From the NCBI GenBank assembly GCA_019636945.1, contig JAHBWO010000033.1, positions 1 through 34,208 on the forward strand: a DNA stretch of 34,208 nucleotides, read 5' to 3'. The stretch comes from Nitrospira sp. (GTDB lineage Bacteria > Nitrospirota > Nitrospiria > Nitrospirales > Nitrospiraceae). Shown here piece by piece: positions 1 to 8,282 of the stretch. Each line of letters begins with the position of its first letter. The stretch's first letter is position 1. The notes below the pieces were generated by a model. That model had not been told where the DNA came from. It saw only the letters and a program-made list of their open reading frames with translations, and made no database searches. The translations under genes and the position numbers were made by a program.

Positions 1-1039
1 CTCACAGGAAAAGATCGCTGAGCGGCAAACGTGGCACACCTTTATTCCCTATACGGACCGTATCGACTATCTCCAGGGCGTGCTGAATGAAATGCCGTAC
101 TGTCTTGCGGTTGAGCGATTGGCAGGCATTACCGTTCCGCCGCGGGCGCAAGTCATCCGTGTCATGATGTCCGAGTTCTATCGAATCGCCAGTCATCTCG
201 TCTGGTACGGGACCTTCGCCGGGGATGTGGGCGCGTTATCACCCGTGTTTTACATGTTCAATGATCGAGAGCGCATCCTCTCGATCGTCGAAGCTGTTTG
301 TGGCGGTCGGATGCATCCGAATTGGCTCAGGATCGGTGGGGTTGCGCGAGATCTTCCGGTTGGGTGGGACCAGCTGGTTCGTCAGTTCATTGATTGGTTC
401 CCGGAACGACTTGACGACTATGAGCGACTGGTTATGGACAATCCGATTCTGAAACAACGGACTGTCGGGATTGGGGTCTTATCGCTCGAGGATGCGATTG
501 CGTGGGGTGCTACTGGTCCGATGCTCAGAGCCTGCGGTTTGCCGTGGGATTTGCGAAAGGTCCGTCCCTATTCCGGCTATGAGCAGTTCGACTTTGAGGT
601 GCCGACGGCATCGAATGGTGACTGTTATGACCGAGCGGTGGTGCATATGCTGGAGTTGCGCCAGTCGCTCAGAATCATTCGTCAGTGTCTCAATTCCATG
701 CCATCCGGTCCCTATACGTCGCTTGATCCTCTCGCCACACCGCCGTTGAAGCAGCACACGATGCAAGACATTGAAACACTCATCAACCACTTTGTCGGGG
801 TGAGTTGGGGACCGATTCTGCCTCCAGGCGAAGCGGAAGTCTCAACAGAATCGTCCAAGGGTCAGACCAGTTACTACCTGACGAGTGATGGGTCGCAGTT
901 CTCATACAGGACGAGAATCCGTACGCCCTCGTTTGCCCACATTCAGATGGTGCCGCTCATGGCGAAGGGCGAACTGCTCTCGGATCTCCTGGCCGTGCTT
1001 GGCAGTGTGGACTATGTGTTGTCGGACGTGGATCGGTGA
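1..1039 (+). CDS. nuoD: NADH-quinone oxidoreductase subunit D (or C/D fusion), 3' part
   Basis: This is the 49-kDa subunit of complex I. It lies in the peripheral arm next to cluster N2 and forms part of the quinone-binding cavity. The reading frame is open from base 2, so the true start lies before the window; the first Met inside it (base 80) is internal. Recognisable family stretches are [47 protein letters not shown], a YYLTSDGS stretch, [12 protein letters not shown] and the C-terminal SDVDR. The sequence reads very like the D half of E. coli NuoCD, so a fused nuoCD is possible, but the missing 5' end prevents a decision. It is the first gene seen of an eleven-gene nuo operon, 94 bases before nuoE. 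Confidence 0.96.
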   Translation, partial: SQEKIAERQTWHTFIPYTDRIDYLQGVLNEMPYCLAVERLAGITVPPRAQVIRVMMSEFYRIASHLVWYGTFAGDVGALSPVFYMFNDRERILSIVEAVCGGRMHPNWLRIGGVARDLPVGWDQLVRQFIDWFPERLDDYERLVMDNPILKQRTVGIGVLSLEDAIAWGATGPMLRACGLPWDLRKVRPYSGYEQFDFEVPTASNGDCYDRAVVHMLELRQSLRIIRQCLNSMPSGPYTSLDPLATPPLKQHTMQDIETLINHFVGVSWGPILPPGEAEVSTESSKGQTSYYLTSDGSQFSYRTRIRTPSFAHIQMVPLMAKGELLSDLLAVLGSVDYVLSDVDR

Positions 1040-1047
1040 GTGGCTGT

Positions 1048-1130
1048 GTTTCGAGTTTCGGGTTTTGAGTTTCATGTTGTGAAATAACCTGACACCTCAA
1101 ACTTGAAACCAGAAACTAGGAACGAGAGAC
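1048..1130. repeat. Heptad-periodic inverted repeat, element 1 (nuoD-nuoE spacer)
   Basis: The left arm (1048-1082) is five consecutive 7-base words that each begin with GT, such as GTTTCGA at 1048, GTTTCGG at 1055 and GTTTTGA at 1062. The right arm (1082-1130) is seven consecutive 7-base words that each end in AC, such as CTCAAAC at 1096, TTGAAAC at 1103 and CAGAAAC at 1110. The arms are roughly complementary and could fold into a long imperfect hairpin. The right arm ends three bases before the nuoE ATG and may supply its weak ribosome-binding purines. No coding sequence is present. Confidence 0.7.
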
Positions 1131-1133
1131 GTC

Positions 1134-1598
1134 ATGCTGACTGAGATCGAACGCCGGGAGCTGGAAGATGCCGTGAAACATTACCCTGAGAAACGGGGGG
1201 CGGCCATCGATGCTCTGCTGACTGTCCAGCGCCACCGTGGATGGATTTCTGATGAGTCGCTTCTGGATATCGCACAGTTTCTTGAGATCACGGCCGAGGA
1301 TCTCGACAGCATCGCCACGTTCTACAACCTGGTGTTTCGGAAACCTGTCGGCCGGCATGTAGCCTTCGTGTGTGACAGCATCAGCTGTTGGATCAAGGGG
1401 TGCGAGCAGGTGCAAGAGCAGATCAAGAACCTCTACGACGTGGATCTTGGACAGACGACCTCTGATGGACGTCTGACTGTCTTGCCGATCGCATGTTTGG
1501 GACATTGCGAACGGGCCCCGGCGATGATGATTGATCAAGATGTATACGGCGAGGTGGCGCCAGAGAAAATGGAAAACATTATGGATAAATACCAATAG
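1134..1598 (+). CDS. nuoE: NADH-quinone oxidoreductase subunit E
   Basis: This is the 24-kDa subunit of the complex I NADH dehydrogenase module. It has a thioredoxin-like fold that holds the [2Fe-2S] cluster N1a beside NuoF. The 154-residue length is normal. The four expected ligands are present as Cys80-x4-Cys85 and Cys121-x3-Cys125 (in CLGHC). The stretch ATFYNLVFRKPVGRH before the first Cys pair is typical of the family and close to the E. coli form. The start ATG follows the repeat element in the D-E spacer, with a purine stretch (GAGAG) about five bases upstream. It is followed by an unusual AT-rich spacer before nuoF. Confidence 0.97.
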   Translation: MLTEIERRELEDAVKHYPEKRGAAIDALLTVQRHRGWISDESLLDIAQFLEITAEDLDSIATFYNLVFRKPVGRHVAFVCDSISCWIKGCEQVQEQIKNLYDVDLGQTTSDGRLTVLPIACLGHCERAPAMMIDQDVYGEVAPEKMENIMDKYQ

Positions 1599-1666
1599 TG
1601 CAAATTAGCAATTTATAAGTATTGATAGTTATTGAGTAGATATATTTAAACAGATATTAAAAACTA
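1599..1666. other. Very AT-rich intra-operon spacer before nuoF
   Basis: By hand count this 68-base spacer is only about 20% G+C, in a region that is otherwise well above 50%. It contains TATTGA twice close together and several A/T runs. No Shine-Dalgarno sequence is visible before the nuoF ATG. An unstructured A/U-rich leader, an internal promoter or a worn-out repeat are possible readings; the sequence does not decide between them. Confidence 0.5.
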
Positions 1667-2977
1667 ATGAATATTGAGAGACCGATTACTCAACATCTGC
1701 GTCCTGATGGGAATCCAAGGTTCCTGCGAGAGTACGTCGCGACCGGGGGGTATCGAAGTCTCCAGCGGCTTGGGACCGAACTGGCTCCCAAGGATGTGCA
1801 ACGGCTGGTCGGCGAATCAGGGTTACGCGGCAGGGGTGGTGGAGGGTTCCCCACCGGTACCAAGTGGAGCTTCGTCCCGATGGGACCTGATGCGCCGAAA
1901 CCAAAGTATATCGTCGCCAATGGCGATGAAATGGAGCCAGGCACATTTAAGGATCGCGTGCTGATGGAAGGGGACCCTCATGGGCTGGTCGAAGGCATGA
2001 TCATGGCCGGGTATGCCCTCGACGCCGAGGTCGGCTACATCTTCTTGCGCGGAGAATATCACCTGTCCGCCCAGCGTCTGAATCAGGCCATTGCGGAGGC
2101 CTATGCGGAAGGATATCTCGGGAAGCCGCTCCCTGGGACAACCTTTCGCTTTGACCTCCATCTCCATTCCAGCGCAGGGCGGTACATCTGTGGTGAGGAA
2201 ACAGCACTGATCAATGCATTGGAAGGCAAGCGGGCGGTTCCTCGAGCGAAACCTCCCTTCCCACAGACGGTCGGTCTATGGGGGCAGCCCACCATCGTGC
2301 AGAACGTCGAAACGCTCTACAACATTCCCCACATCATCAATCACGGCACCGACTGGTATCGCCGCTTGAGTCGGACTAAGGACGGTGGCACCAAGATCTA
2401 CGGCATCAGTGGTCGCGTGACGAATCCCGGGTGGTGGGAGTTGCCGCTCGGAACTACCGCGCGTGAAATCTTGGAACGACACGGCGGGGGGATGGCCGAT
2501 GGCGTTCGCTTTCGTGGGTTGTTGCCCGGTGGAATCTCAACCTCCTTCATGATCGAGGAACACCTGGATCTCCCTCTGGACTTTTCTTCATTCCCGCCGG
2601 ATGTGGGTCGTCTTGGCACGGGGACCATGATCATCCTGGATGACCAGACATGCCCTGTTGGATTCGTCCTGAACCTTGAAAAGTTCTTTGCTCGCGAGTC
2701 TTGTGGCTGGTGCACCCCATGCCGGGAGGGGTTACCGTGGGTGGCAAAACTCTTGATGGCGTTCGAGGAAGGACACGCAACCAGCGATGATCTATCGCTG
2801 CTTGAGATGCACACCAAATGGCTGGCGCCAGGGCATACCTTCTGTGGTCTGGCACCGGGAGCGATGGCCCCGCTGCAGTCAGCCCTAAAGTATTTTCGAG
2901 AGGACTTCGAGCGACACATTGCCATCGGTGGATGTCCGTGGAGCAAGAAGTCGGCCCAGCAGAGGGTCTTGGTCTAG
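1667..2977 (+). CDS. nuoF: NADH-quinone oxidoreductase subunit F (NADH/FMN-binding)
   Basis: This is the 51-kDa catalytic subunit of complex I. It oxidises NADH, holds FMN and passes electrons to the [4Fe-4S] cluster N3. The length is 436 residues. The glycine-rich NADH/FMN motif GRGGGGFPTG is at residues 55-64, the ICGEETALINALEG stretch is present, and the N3 ligands are Cys346, Cys349 and Cys352 in SCGWCTPCREG, plus Cys393 in TFCGLAPG. The chosen ATG gives the usual short N-terminus before the conserved YVATGGYRSL region. No clear ribosome-binding site precedes it, as the upstream spacer is almost all A/T. nuoG follows after four bases. Confidence 0.97.
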   Translation: MNIERPITQHLRPDGNPRFLREYVATGGYRSLQRLGTELAPKDVQRLVGESGLRGRGGGGFPTGTKWSFVPMGPDAPKPKYIVANGDEMEPGTFKDRVLMEGDPHGLVEGMIMAGYALDAEVGYIFLRGEYHLSAQRLNQAIAEAYAEGYLGKPLPGTTFRFDLHLHSSAGRYICGEETALINALEGKRAVPRAKPPFPQTVGLWGQPTIVQNVETLYNIPHIINHGTDWYRRLSRTKDGGTKIYGISGRVTNPGWWELPLGTTAREILERHGGGMADGVRFRGLLPGGISTSFMIEEHLDLPLDFSSFPPDVGRLGTGTMIILDDQTCPVGFVLNLEKFFARESCGWCTPCREGLPWVAKLLMAFEEGHATSDDLSLLEMHTKWLAPGHTFCGLAPGAMAPLQSALKYFREDFERHIAIGGCPWSKKSAQQRVLV

Positions 2978-2981
2978 GCCT

Positions 2982-5741
2982 ATGGCGATCATCATCGTCG
3001 ATAATCAGTCGTATACCGTGGATGAGAAGCAGAATCTCCTTGCTGCCTGTCTCGGCCATGGGTTGAATGTGCCCTACTTCTGCTGGCACCCGGCGATGGG
3101 ATCGGTCGGGGCGTGCAGGCAGTGTGCGGTGAAACAGTTCAAGGACGATCGTGATCAGTCCGGGCGGCTGGTGATGTCCTGCATGACGCCGGCGACTAAC
3201 GGCACGCGTATCTCGATCGATGATCCTGAGGCCAAGGCCTTTCGGGCATCCGTCATCGAGTGGCTGATGGTAAACCATCCGCACGACTGTCCGGTGTGTG
3301 ATGAAGGCGGGGAGTGCCATTTGCAAGACATGACGGTCATGACCGGACATGTTTACCGACGCTCTCGCTTCCCGAAGCGAACCCATCGCAATCAGAACCT
3401 CGGTCCGTTCATTCGTCATGAGATGAACCGGTGTATCCAATGCTATCGCTGCGTACGGTATTACCGGGACTATGCGGGTGGGCGAGACCTCAATGTCTTT
3501 GGGGCGCACGACGCCCTGTACTTCGGTCGGGAGCAGGACGGCACCTTGGAAAACGAATTCAGCGGGAATCTGGTGGAAATCTGTCCGACCGGTGTATTCA
3601 CCGACAAAACCTTCTTTCATCACTATACGAGGAAGTGGGATTTGCAATCGGCCCAATCAATTTGTCCGCATTGCAGTCTTGGTTGTAACACCACCGCCGG
3701 TGAACGGTACGGCACGCTGCGTCGAATTACGAATCGGTTTAACAGCCAGGTGAACGGCTACTTTTTGTGCGACCGGGGACGGTTCGGCTACGAATATGTC
3801 AACAGCGACCATCGTATCAAACGTCCTCGTGTGCGATCGGGGCCTGACCGTACTCAGCCGGGAATGCCGGAGGGGGTGCCAAAGACACTAGAATTCGCAG
3901 CGGACCGGTTACGACAGGCTCGTGGGATCGTGGGCATTGGGTCACCTCGTGCGTCGCTCGAGGCCAATGTGGCTCTTCAATCTCTCGTCGGATCGCAGCA
4001 ATTTTATCAAGGGATCGATGAGCAGGAACGTCAACTGCTGTCTATGATCCTGAACATCTTGAGGGCCGGACCGGTTTCATCTGCGTCTATTCATGATGCA
4101 GAACAAGCTGACGCGGTCCTTGTCCTTGGGCCTGATCTCTTGAATGAGGCCCCACGCCTGGCCCTGGCGCTCTTGCAGTCCATCCGCCAACAGCCGATGG
4201 AACGCGTGGATGAACTCAAGATTCCGCAGTGGGACGAGGCGGCGATACGCAATGCCGTGCAGAACCGGCGCGGCCCCCTCTTCCTCGCGGGGTATCAGCG
4301 TACCTGGCTCCATGCCTATGCCACGGAGTCCTATTTCGCCGCGCCGGATGATCTCGCCCGGTTGGGATTCGCTGTGGCGGGCACCATCGGGCAGGGGGCA
4401 CCGTCCGTTCCTGATCTCAGTCTCGAGGTTAAGGGTCTTGCGCAGCGCATTGCCGAGTCTCTGACCCATGCACAACACCCGTTGATTATTGCCGGAACGG
4501 GTAGTGGGTCTCAGGCGACGATTGAAGCGGCTGCCAATGTTGCTTGGGCGCTGCATCAACAAGGGAAACACCCACGGCTCAGTTTCGTGCTTCCTGAGGC
4601 GAATAGCGCGGGTCTCGCCTTGCTCGGTGGAAGAAGCTTGCGTGATGCGTTCGACTCAATCAGTCAAGGGAAGGCCGATACGGTGATCGTGCTGGAGAAC
4701 GACTTATATCGCCGGGCGGACCAGGCGACCGTCGATGCTTTTCTTGGCAAGGCCCGCACGGTGATGGTCATCGACTCACTTGAGCATCGCACGGCGGCCC
4801 ATGCCGACATTCTCCTCCCGGCCGCCACTGGACCGGAATCCGATGGGACCTTTGTGAATAACGAGGGGAGAGCTCAACGGTTTTACCAAGTCTATATTCC
4901 GCAAGGGGAGGTCATTGAAAGCTGGCGATGGCTGAAAGACCTTGCCCGTGCACAATCACAGCAGGCGGACGTCGGGACCGGAATCGCCGCTTGGAATAGC
5001 TTCGACGATGCAGTGTCTGCCACGGCGACGGCTGCTCCGGAACTGGCACGGGTCGGCGAGGTCGCCCCGTCGGCGAGTTTTCGTCTGGTTGGTCAAAAAC
5101 TCCCCAGGCAGTCTGAACGATATAGTGGCCGTACGTCGCTACTCTCTCATCTGACCATGCATGAGCCTCCTCCCCCAGTCGACCAGGACTCGCCTCTGGG
5201 ATTCACGATGGAGGGATACCGAGGACCGCTGCCCTCACCGTTGATTTCTCAGTTCTGGGCTCCTGGCTGGAATTCTATCCAGGCGGTGAATACCTATCAG
5301 GATGAAGTCGGTGGGCCGTTACGCGATGAAATGCCGGGGGTGAGACTGATCGAGCCGGTTGCAACGAAAACACCTGCCTGGTTCACCTCCATTCCACGTG
5401 CGTTTCAGCCGGCTGATCGGCAATGGTTGCTGCTTCCCCTCTCCGCCGTGTTTGGAAGCGACGAACTCAGCAATCGATCTCCGGCGATTGCGGAACGGAT
5501 TGTCCGGCCTTTCTTGTCCGTGCACCCATCCGATGGAGCACGGGTGGGGCTTGATGACCACAGCACGATTGATCTGGCGTGGCAGGGGACAACGTACTCT
5601 CTTGCTGTTCATTTCGAGTCTTCCACTCCGGTGGGGACGGTCGGTCTCTCGCTGGTACCTGAGGTATGCGGCGTCAGACTACCGGCGTGGATCGATCTGT
5701 TTGAGGCGATCAAGAGCGAACGAAAGCGCAGGGCGGCATGA
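2982..5741 (+). CDS. nuoG: NADH-quinone oxidoreductase subunit G
   Basis: This is the large iron-sulfur subunit of complex I (919 residues). The N-terminal ferredoxin domain has Cys34, Cys45, Cys48 and Cys67 for N1b. A His99-x3-Cys103-x2-Cys106-x5-Cys112 set serves N5. Cys151, Cys154, Cys157 and Cys201 serve N4. Cys228, Cys231, Cys235 and Cys263 form a complete N7 quartet, which only some bacterial complex I enzymes keep (E. coli and Thermus among them). The rest is a molybdopterin-oxidoreductase-like domain that has lost its original catalytic role in this family. The ATG at 2982 was chosen because MAIIIVDNQSYTVDE begins the ferredoxin fold directly; an open frame reaches back into nuoF but makes no domain sense. 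The stop overlaps the nuoH start by four bases. Confidence 0.96.
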   Translation: MAIIIVDNQSYTVDEKQNLLAACLGHGLNVPYFCWHPAMGSVGACRQCAVKQFKDDRDQSGRLVMSCMTPATNGTRISIDDPEAKAFRASVIEWLMVNHPHDCPVCDEGGECHLQDMTVMTGHVYRRSRFPKRTHRNQNLGPFIRHEMNRCIQCYRCVRYYRDYAGGRDLNVFGAHDALYFGREQDGTLENEFSGNLVEICPTGVFTDKTFFHHYTRKWDLQSAQSICPHCSLGCNTTAGERYGTLRRITNRFNSQVNGYFLCDRGRFGYEYVNSDHRIKRPRVRSGPDRTQPGMPEGVPKTLEFAADRLRQARGIVGIGSPRASLEANVALQSLVGSQQFYQGIDEQERQLLSMILNILRAGPVSSASIHDAEQADAVLVLGPDLLNEAPRLALALLQSIRQQPMERVDELKIPQWDEAAIRNAVQNRRGPLFLAGYQRTWLHAYATESYFAAPDDLARLGFAVAGTIGQGAPSVPDLSLEVKGLAQRIAESLTHAQHPLIIAGTGSGSQATIEAAANVAWALHQQGKHPRLSFVLPEANSAGLALLGGRSLRDAFDSISQGKADTVIVLENDLYRRADQATVDAFLGKARTVMVIDSLEHRTAAHADILLPAATGPESDGTFVNNEGRAQRFYQVYIPQGEVIESWRWLKDLARAQSQQADVGTGIAAWNSFDDAVSATATAAPELARVGEVAPSASFRLVGQKLPRQSERYSGRTSLLSHLTMHEPPPPVDQDSPLGFTMEGYRGPLPSPLISQFWAPGWNSIQAVNTYQDEVGGPLRDEMPGVRLIEPVATKTPAWFTSIPRAFQPADRQWLLLPLSAVFGSDELSNRSPAIAERIVRPFLSVHPSDGARVGLDDHSTIDLAWQGTTYSLAVHFESSTPVGTVGLSLVPEVCGVRLPAWIDLFEAIKSERKRRAA

Positions 5742-6718
5742 TCGATTGGAGCCACACCGCATTGACCATCGCCGTCATTCTAGGCAGCTGCTTGACCTTG
5801 GCGGGGATGATGATCTGGCTTGAACGGCGACTGCTCGGGGTCTGGCAGGAACGATACGGCCCAAACCGTCTCGGACCAGGCGGATGCCTGCAATCATTGG
5901 CGGATATGATCAAGATTTTCACGAAGGAAGACTGGATCCCGCCCTTCGCCGACAAAGCAGTGTTTGTGATCACCCCGGCCATCGTCGTGATCACCGCCCT
6001 CATGTCGTTTGCCGTGGTGCCGGTTGCGCCTGATTTCGTGGTCGCTGACCTCAATGTCGGGGTTCTGTTCTTCTTGGCCATGTCGAGCCTCGCTGCCTAC
6101 AGTGTCATCATCGGAGGCTGGGCTTCCAATAACAAGTTCGCGTTTCTCGGCAGCCTTCGGGCGATCGCACAGTTGTTGAGTTACGAAGTCTTTATGGGGC
6201 TGTCGCTGATGGGCACGGTGCTCTTGGCGGGATCATTCAACCTGAGCGACATTGTCGAGGCCCAACGGCATCAATGGTTCGTGATTCCTCAATTTTTCGG
6301 GTTTCTTTGTTTTTTCATGGCAGGACTGGCTGAAGCCCATCGCACCCCGTTCGACATGCCTGAGGCGGAGGCTGAGCTTGTCGCCGGCTACCACTCGGAG
6401 TACAGCGGGATGAAGTTCGGGATGTTTTTTGTGGGCGAATATCTCAGCATCCTGCTGCTCTCGGCCATGACCGTCATTCTCTTCTTCGGTGGGTGGCACG
6501 GACCCTGGTTGCCGCCGGCTGTCTGGTTTGGCTTGAAGATGTTCGGGTTCATCGTCCTGATCATCCTCATTCGGGCGACGTGGCCACGGTTTCGCTTTGA
6601 TCAGTTGCTGACGTTCGGCTGGAAGGTTGTGATGCCGCTGGCGTTGATCAATCTCTTGCTGACTGGTGGTGTCGTGTTGTGGAAAACCGGAGCATCGGAA
6701 CTCTCGATGTTGCCGTGA
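5738..6718 (+). CDS. nuoH: NADH-quinone oxidoreductase subunit H
   Basis: This membrane subunit joins the peripheral arm to the proton-pumping arm and forms part of the quinone channel. It has 326 residues, about the usual length, with around eight hydrophobic spans. Diagnostic stretches are ERRLLGVWQERYGPNRLGPGG near residue 28, the KEDWIPPF loop, AQLLSYEVFMGLSLMG, the acidic quinone-channel loop HRTPFDMPEAEAELVAGYH, and EYSGMKFGMFFVGEY. The wording is very close to E. coli NuoH. The ATG overlaps the nuoG stop (ATGA), which suggests translational coupling. Confidence 0.97.
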   Translation: MIDWSHTALTIAVILGSCLTLAGMMIWLERRLLGVWQERYGPNRLGPGGCLQSLADMIKIFTKEDWIPPFADKAVFVITPAIVVITALMSFAVVPVAPDFVVADLNVGVLFFLAMSSLAAYSVIIGGWASNNKFAFLGSLRAIAQLLSYEVFMGLSLMGTVLLAGSFNLSDIVEAQRHQWFVIPQFFGFLCFFMAGLAEAHRTPFDMPEAEAELVAGYHSEYSGMKFGMFFVGEYLSILLLSAMTVILFFGGWHGPWLPPAVWFGLKMFGFIVLIILIRATWPRFRFDQLLTFGWKVVMPLALINLLLTGGVVLWKTGASELSMLP

Positions 6719-6774
6719 ACCCGGATCGGATTGAGTACGAAGGGGAGTGAGACTGTTAAAGGACCATACGACGT

Positions 6775-7317
6775 ATGATGAGCATATGGCTATATGCCCG
6801 TAATCTGATCGTCGGGTTATGGATCGTCTTCAAACGGACCTTTACGAAGCCGGTCACGGTCCAGTATCCGGAGGAGCGCCCCTACTTACCTCCGCGCTGG
6901 CGCGGACGAATCGTTCTGACCAGAGATCCTGACGGAGAGGAGCGCTGTGTCGCGTGCTACCTGTGTTCTGCGGCTTGTCCTGTCGATTGCATCGCGCTTC
7001 AGGCCGCGGATAATCCAGATGCTCATGAACGGCGTTATCCGGAATTCTTTCGGATTAACTTTTCCCGCTGCATCTATTGTGGAATGTGTGAGGAAGCCTG
7101 CCCGACCCATGCGATTCAGCTCATCCCAGATTTCGAACAGAGCGAATACGCACGTAGGAATCTCGTCTACGAGAAGGAAGATCTTCTCATCAGCGGGACG
7201 GGCAAGTATCACGACTATAATTTTTATCGAGTTGCCGGCGTGAGGACTCTCACCAAAGCTAAAGGGCAAGGTGCGAACGAGCTTCCACCGGTGGATGTGC
7301 GGAGTTTGATGCCCTAG
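6775..7317 (+). CDS. nuoI: NADH-quinone oxidoreductase subunit I
   Basis: This 2x[4Fe-4S] ferredoxin-like subunit carries clusters N6a and N6b toward N2. Its 180 residues match the E. coli protein length. Two CxxCxxCxxxCP motifs are present, [12 protein letters not shown] and [12 protein letters not shown], separated by the conserved [12 protein letters not shown] stretch. A hydrophobic N-terminal helix anchors it beside NuoH. AAAGGA at 6758-6763 lies about 11 bases before the ATG at 6775; a second ATG follows immediately at 6778. A 13-base palindrome (CATACG-A-CGTATG, 6765-6777) overlaps the start and could partly mask it. Confidence 0.96.
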   Translation: MMSIWLYARNLIVGLWIVFKRTFTKPVTVQYPEERPYLPPRWRGRIVLTRDPDGEERCVACYLCSAACPVDCIALQAADNPDAHERRYPEFFRINFSRCIYCGMCEEACPTHAIQLIPDFEQSEYARRNLVYEKEDLLISGTGKYHDYNFYRVAGVRTLTKAKGQGANELPPVDVRSLMP

Positions 7318-7326
7318 GGAAGGAGA

Positions 7327-7410
7327 GCGTATAGCAAATGGCGTATAGCACACGCAGCTCATCACTCTTTCCGTGTTAGCGCCATAAGCCATAAGCCATA
7401 CGCCATAAGC
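7327..7410. repeat. Heptad-periodic inverted repeat, element 2 (nuoI-nuoJ spacer)
   Basis: The left arm has 7-base words starting with GC: GCGTATA at 7327 and again at 7341, with GCAAATG between them and GCACACG after. The right arm has GCCATAA at 7381, 7388 and 7402 with GCCATAC at 7395. Reversed, the right arm reads as GCTTATG/GCGTATG words, so the two arms carry the same word family in opposite orientation. The element ends five bases before the nuoJ ATG and no Shine-Dalgarno sequence lies between. Confidence 0.7.
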
Positions 7411-7415
7411 TCTTT

Positions 7416-7913
7416 ATGGAAGTACTCTTCTACATTGCTGCCGCTGTGACGTTCTTAGCGACGCTGCGCGTCATCACGCATCTACATCCCGTTCACGCGC
7501 TGCTCTATCTGGTCGTGGCGCTGATTGCGCTGGCGCTGATTTTCTATCTATTGGGGGCTCAATTTGCCGCCGCGCTGGAGATCATCATTTATGGCGGTGC
7601 CATCATGGTGCTCTTCATCTTTGTCGTGATGCTCCTCGGGCCGCTCGCGGTTGAACAGGAACGGGCTTGGCTGACGCCCACCGCATGGGTCGGGCCCAGT
7701 ATCCTGGCTCTGATACTTCTGGGTGAGGTGGGATACCTCATTGCTGTCGGGGACCATACGGTGAGCGTTGTCGCAGAAACCAGGCAGAAAGGCATCTCCA
7801 TCGCCCTCTATGGGCCCTATATCATCGGAGTGGAATTGGCGTCCATGCTGTTGCTGCCTGGTTTGATCGGTGCCTATCACTTGGGGCGTCGTCTATCGAG
7901 AGAGGGTCGTTGA
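7416..7913 (+). CDS. nuoJ: NADH-quinone oxidoreductase subunit J
   Basis: This small hydrophobic subunit of the complex I membrane arm has 165 residues and about five membrane spans. The family hallmark [18 protein letters not shown], which contains the pi-bulge helix linked to coupling, is near residue 57. The N-terminus ([27 protein letters not shown]) is also typical. The start lies directly behind a heptad repeat, with no obvious ribosome-binding site. The TGA stop shares its last base with the nuoK ATG. Confidence 0.95.
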   Translation: MEVLFYIAAAVTFLATLRVITHLHPVHALLYLVVALIALALIFYLLGAQFAAALEIIIYGGAIMVLFIFVVMLLGPLAVEQERAWLTPTAWVGPSILALILLGEVGYLIAVGDHTVSVVAETRQKGISIALYGPYIIGVELASMLLLPGLIGAYHLGRRLSREGR

Positions 7914-8212
7914 TGTTGAGCACACCCGCATTGGTGTTGGCTATCATGTTGTTTGGTCTTGGATTGATCGGCTTATTGAGTCGACGGAACATTCTGTACA
8001 TGTTGCTGTCCCTCGAAATCATGCTGAATGCCGCGGCGCTTGCCTTCATCGCCGGAGGGGCTCGGTGGGGACAAGTCGATGGGGAAATCATGTTTTTGTT
8101 CATCCTCACCCTTGCTGCGGCTGAAGTTTCTGTGGCACTGGGGATTGTGCTGCAGCTGTCCCATCGGTTTCGAACATTGGATGCCGATGCATTCTGCGAA
8201 TTGAGAGGATAG
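7913..8212 (+). CDS. nuoK: NADH-quinone oxidoreductase subunit K
   Basis: This small antiporter-like subunit has 99 residues and three membrane helices. The two membrane glutamates known to matter for proton pumping in the family are present, Glu35 in [13 protein letters not shown] and Glu71 in [11 protein letters not shown]. The ATG at 7913 overlaps the nuoJ stop by one base (TGATG); a TTG three bases earlier is less likely. A heptad repeat begins five bases after the stop. Confidence 0.96.
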   Translation: MLSTPALVLAIMLFGLGLIGLLSRRNILYMLLSLEIMLNAAALAFIAGGARWGQVDGEIMFLFILTLAAAEVSVALGIVLQLSHRFRTLDADAFCELRG

Positions 8213-8216
8213 TGAC

Positions 8217-8278
8217 GTGAAGCGTCGCTCGTGAAGCGTCGCTCGCTTCCGAGATACGAAATACGAAGGACGAAAGAC
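8217..8278. repeat. Heptad-periodic inverted repeat, element 3 (nuoK-nuoL spacer)
   Basis: The left arm is a perfect 14-base tandem duplication of GTGAAGCGTCGCTC (8217-8230 and 8231-8244), which is four 7-base words beginning with GT. After a six-base hinge the right arm has four words ending in AC: GAGATAC at 8251, GAAATAC at 8258, GAAGGAC at 8265 and GAAAGAC at 8272. It fills almost the whole spacer, ending four bases before the nuoL ATG. It shares GTGAAGC and GAGATAC with the distant element at 33524-33601. Confidence 0.75.
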
Positions 8279-8282
8279 GCGA

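Noticed and set aside
2631..3656. Open frame of 341 codons on the minus strand
   Set aside because: It is antisense to nuoF and nuoG, both of which have full family motifs.
8217..8244. CRISPR-like direct repeats
   Set aside because: The 14-base units are directly adjacent with no spacers, and no cas genes are in the window.
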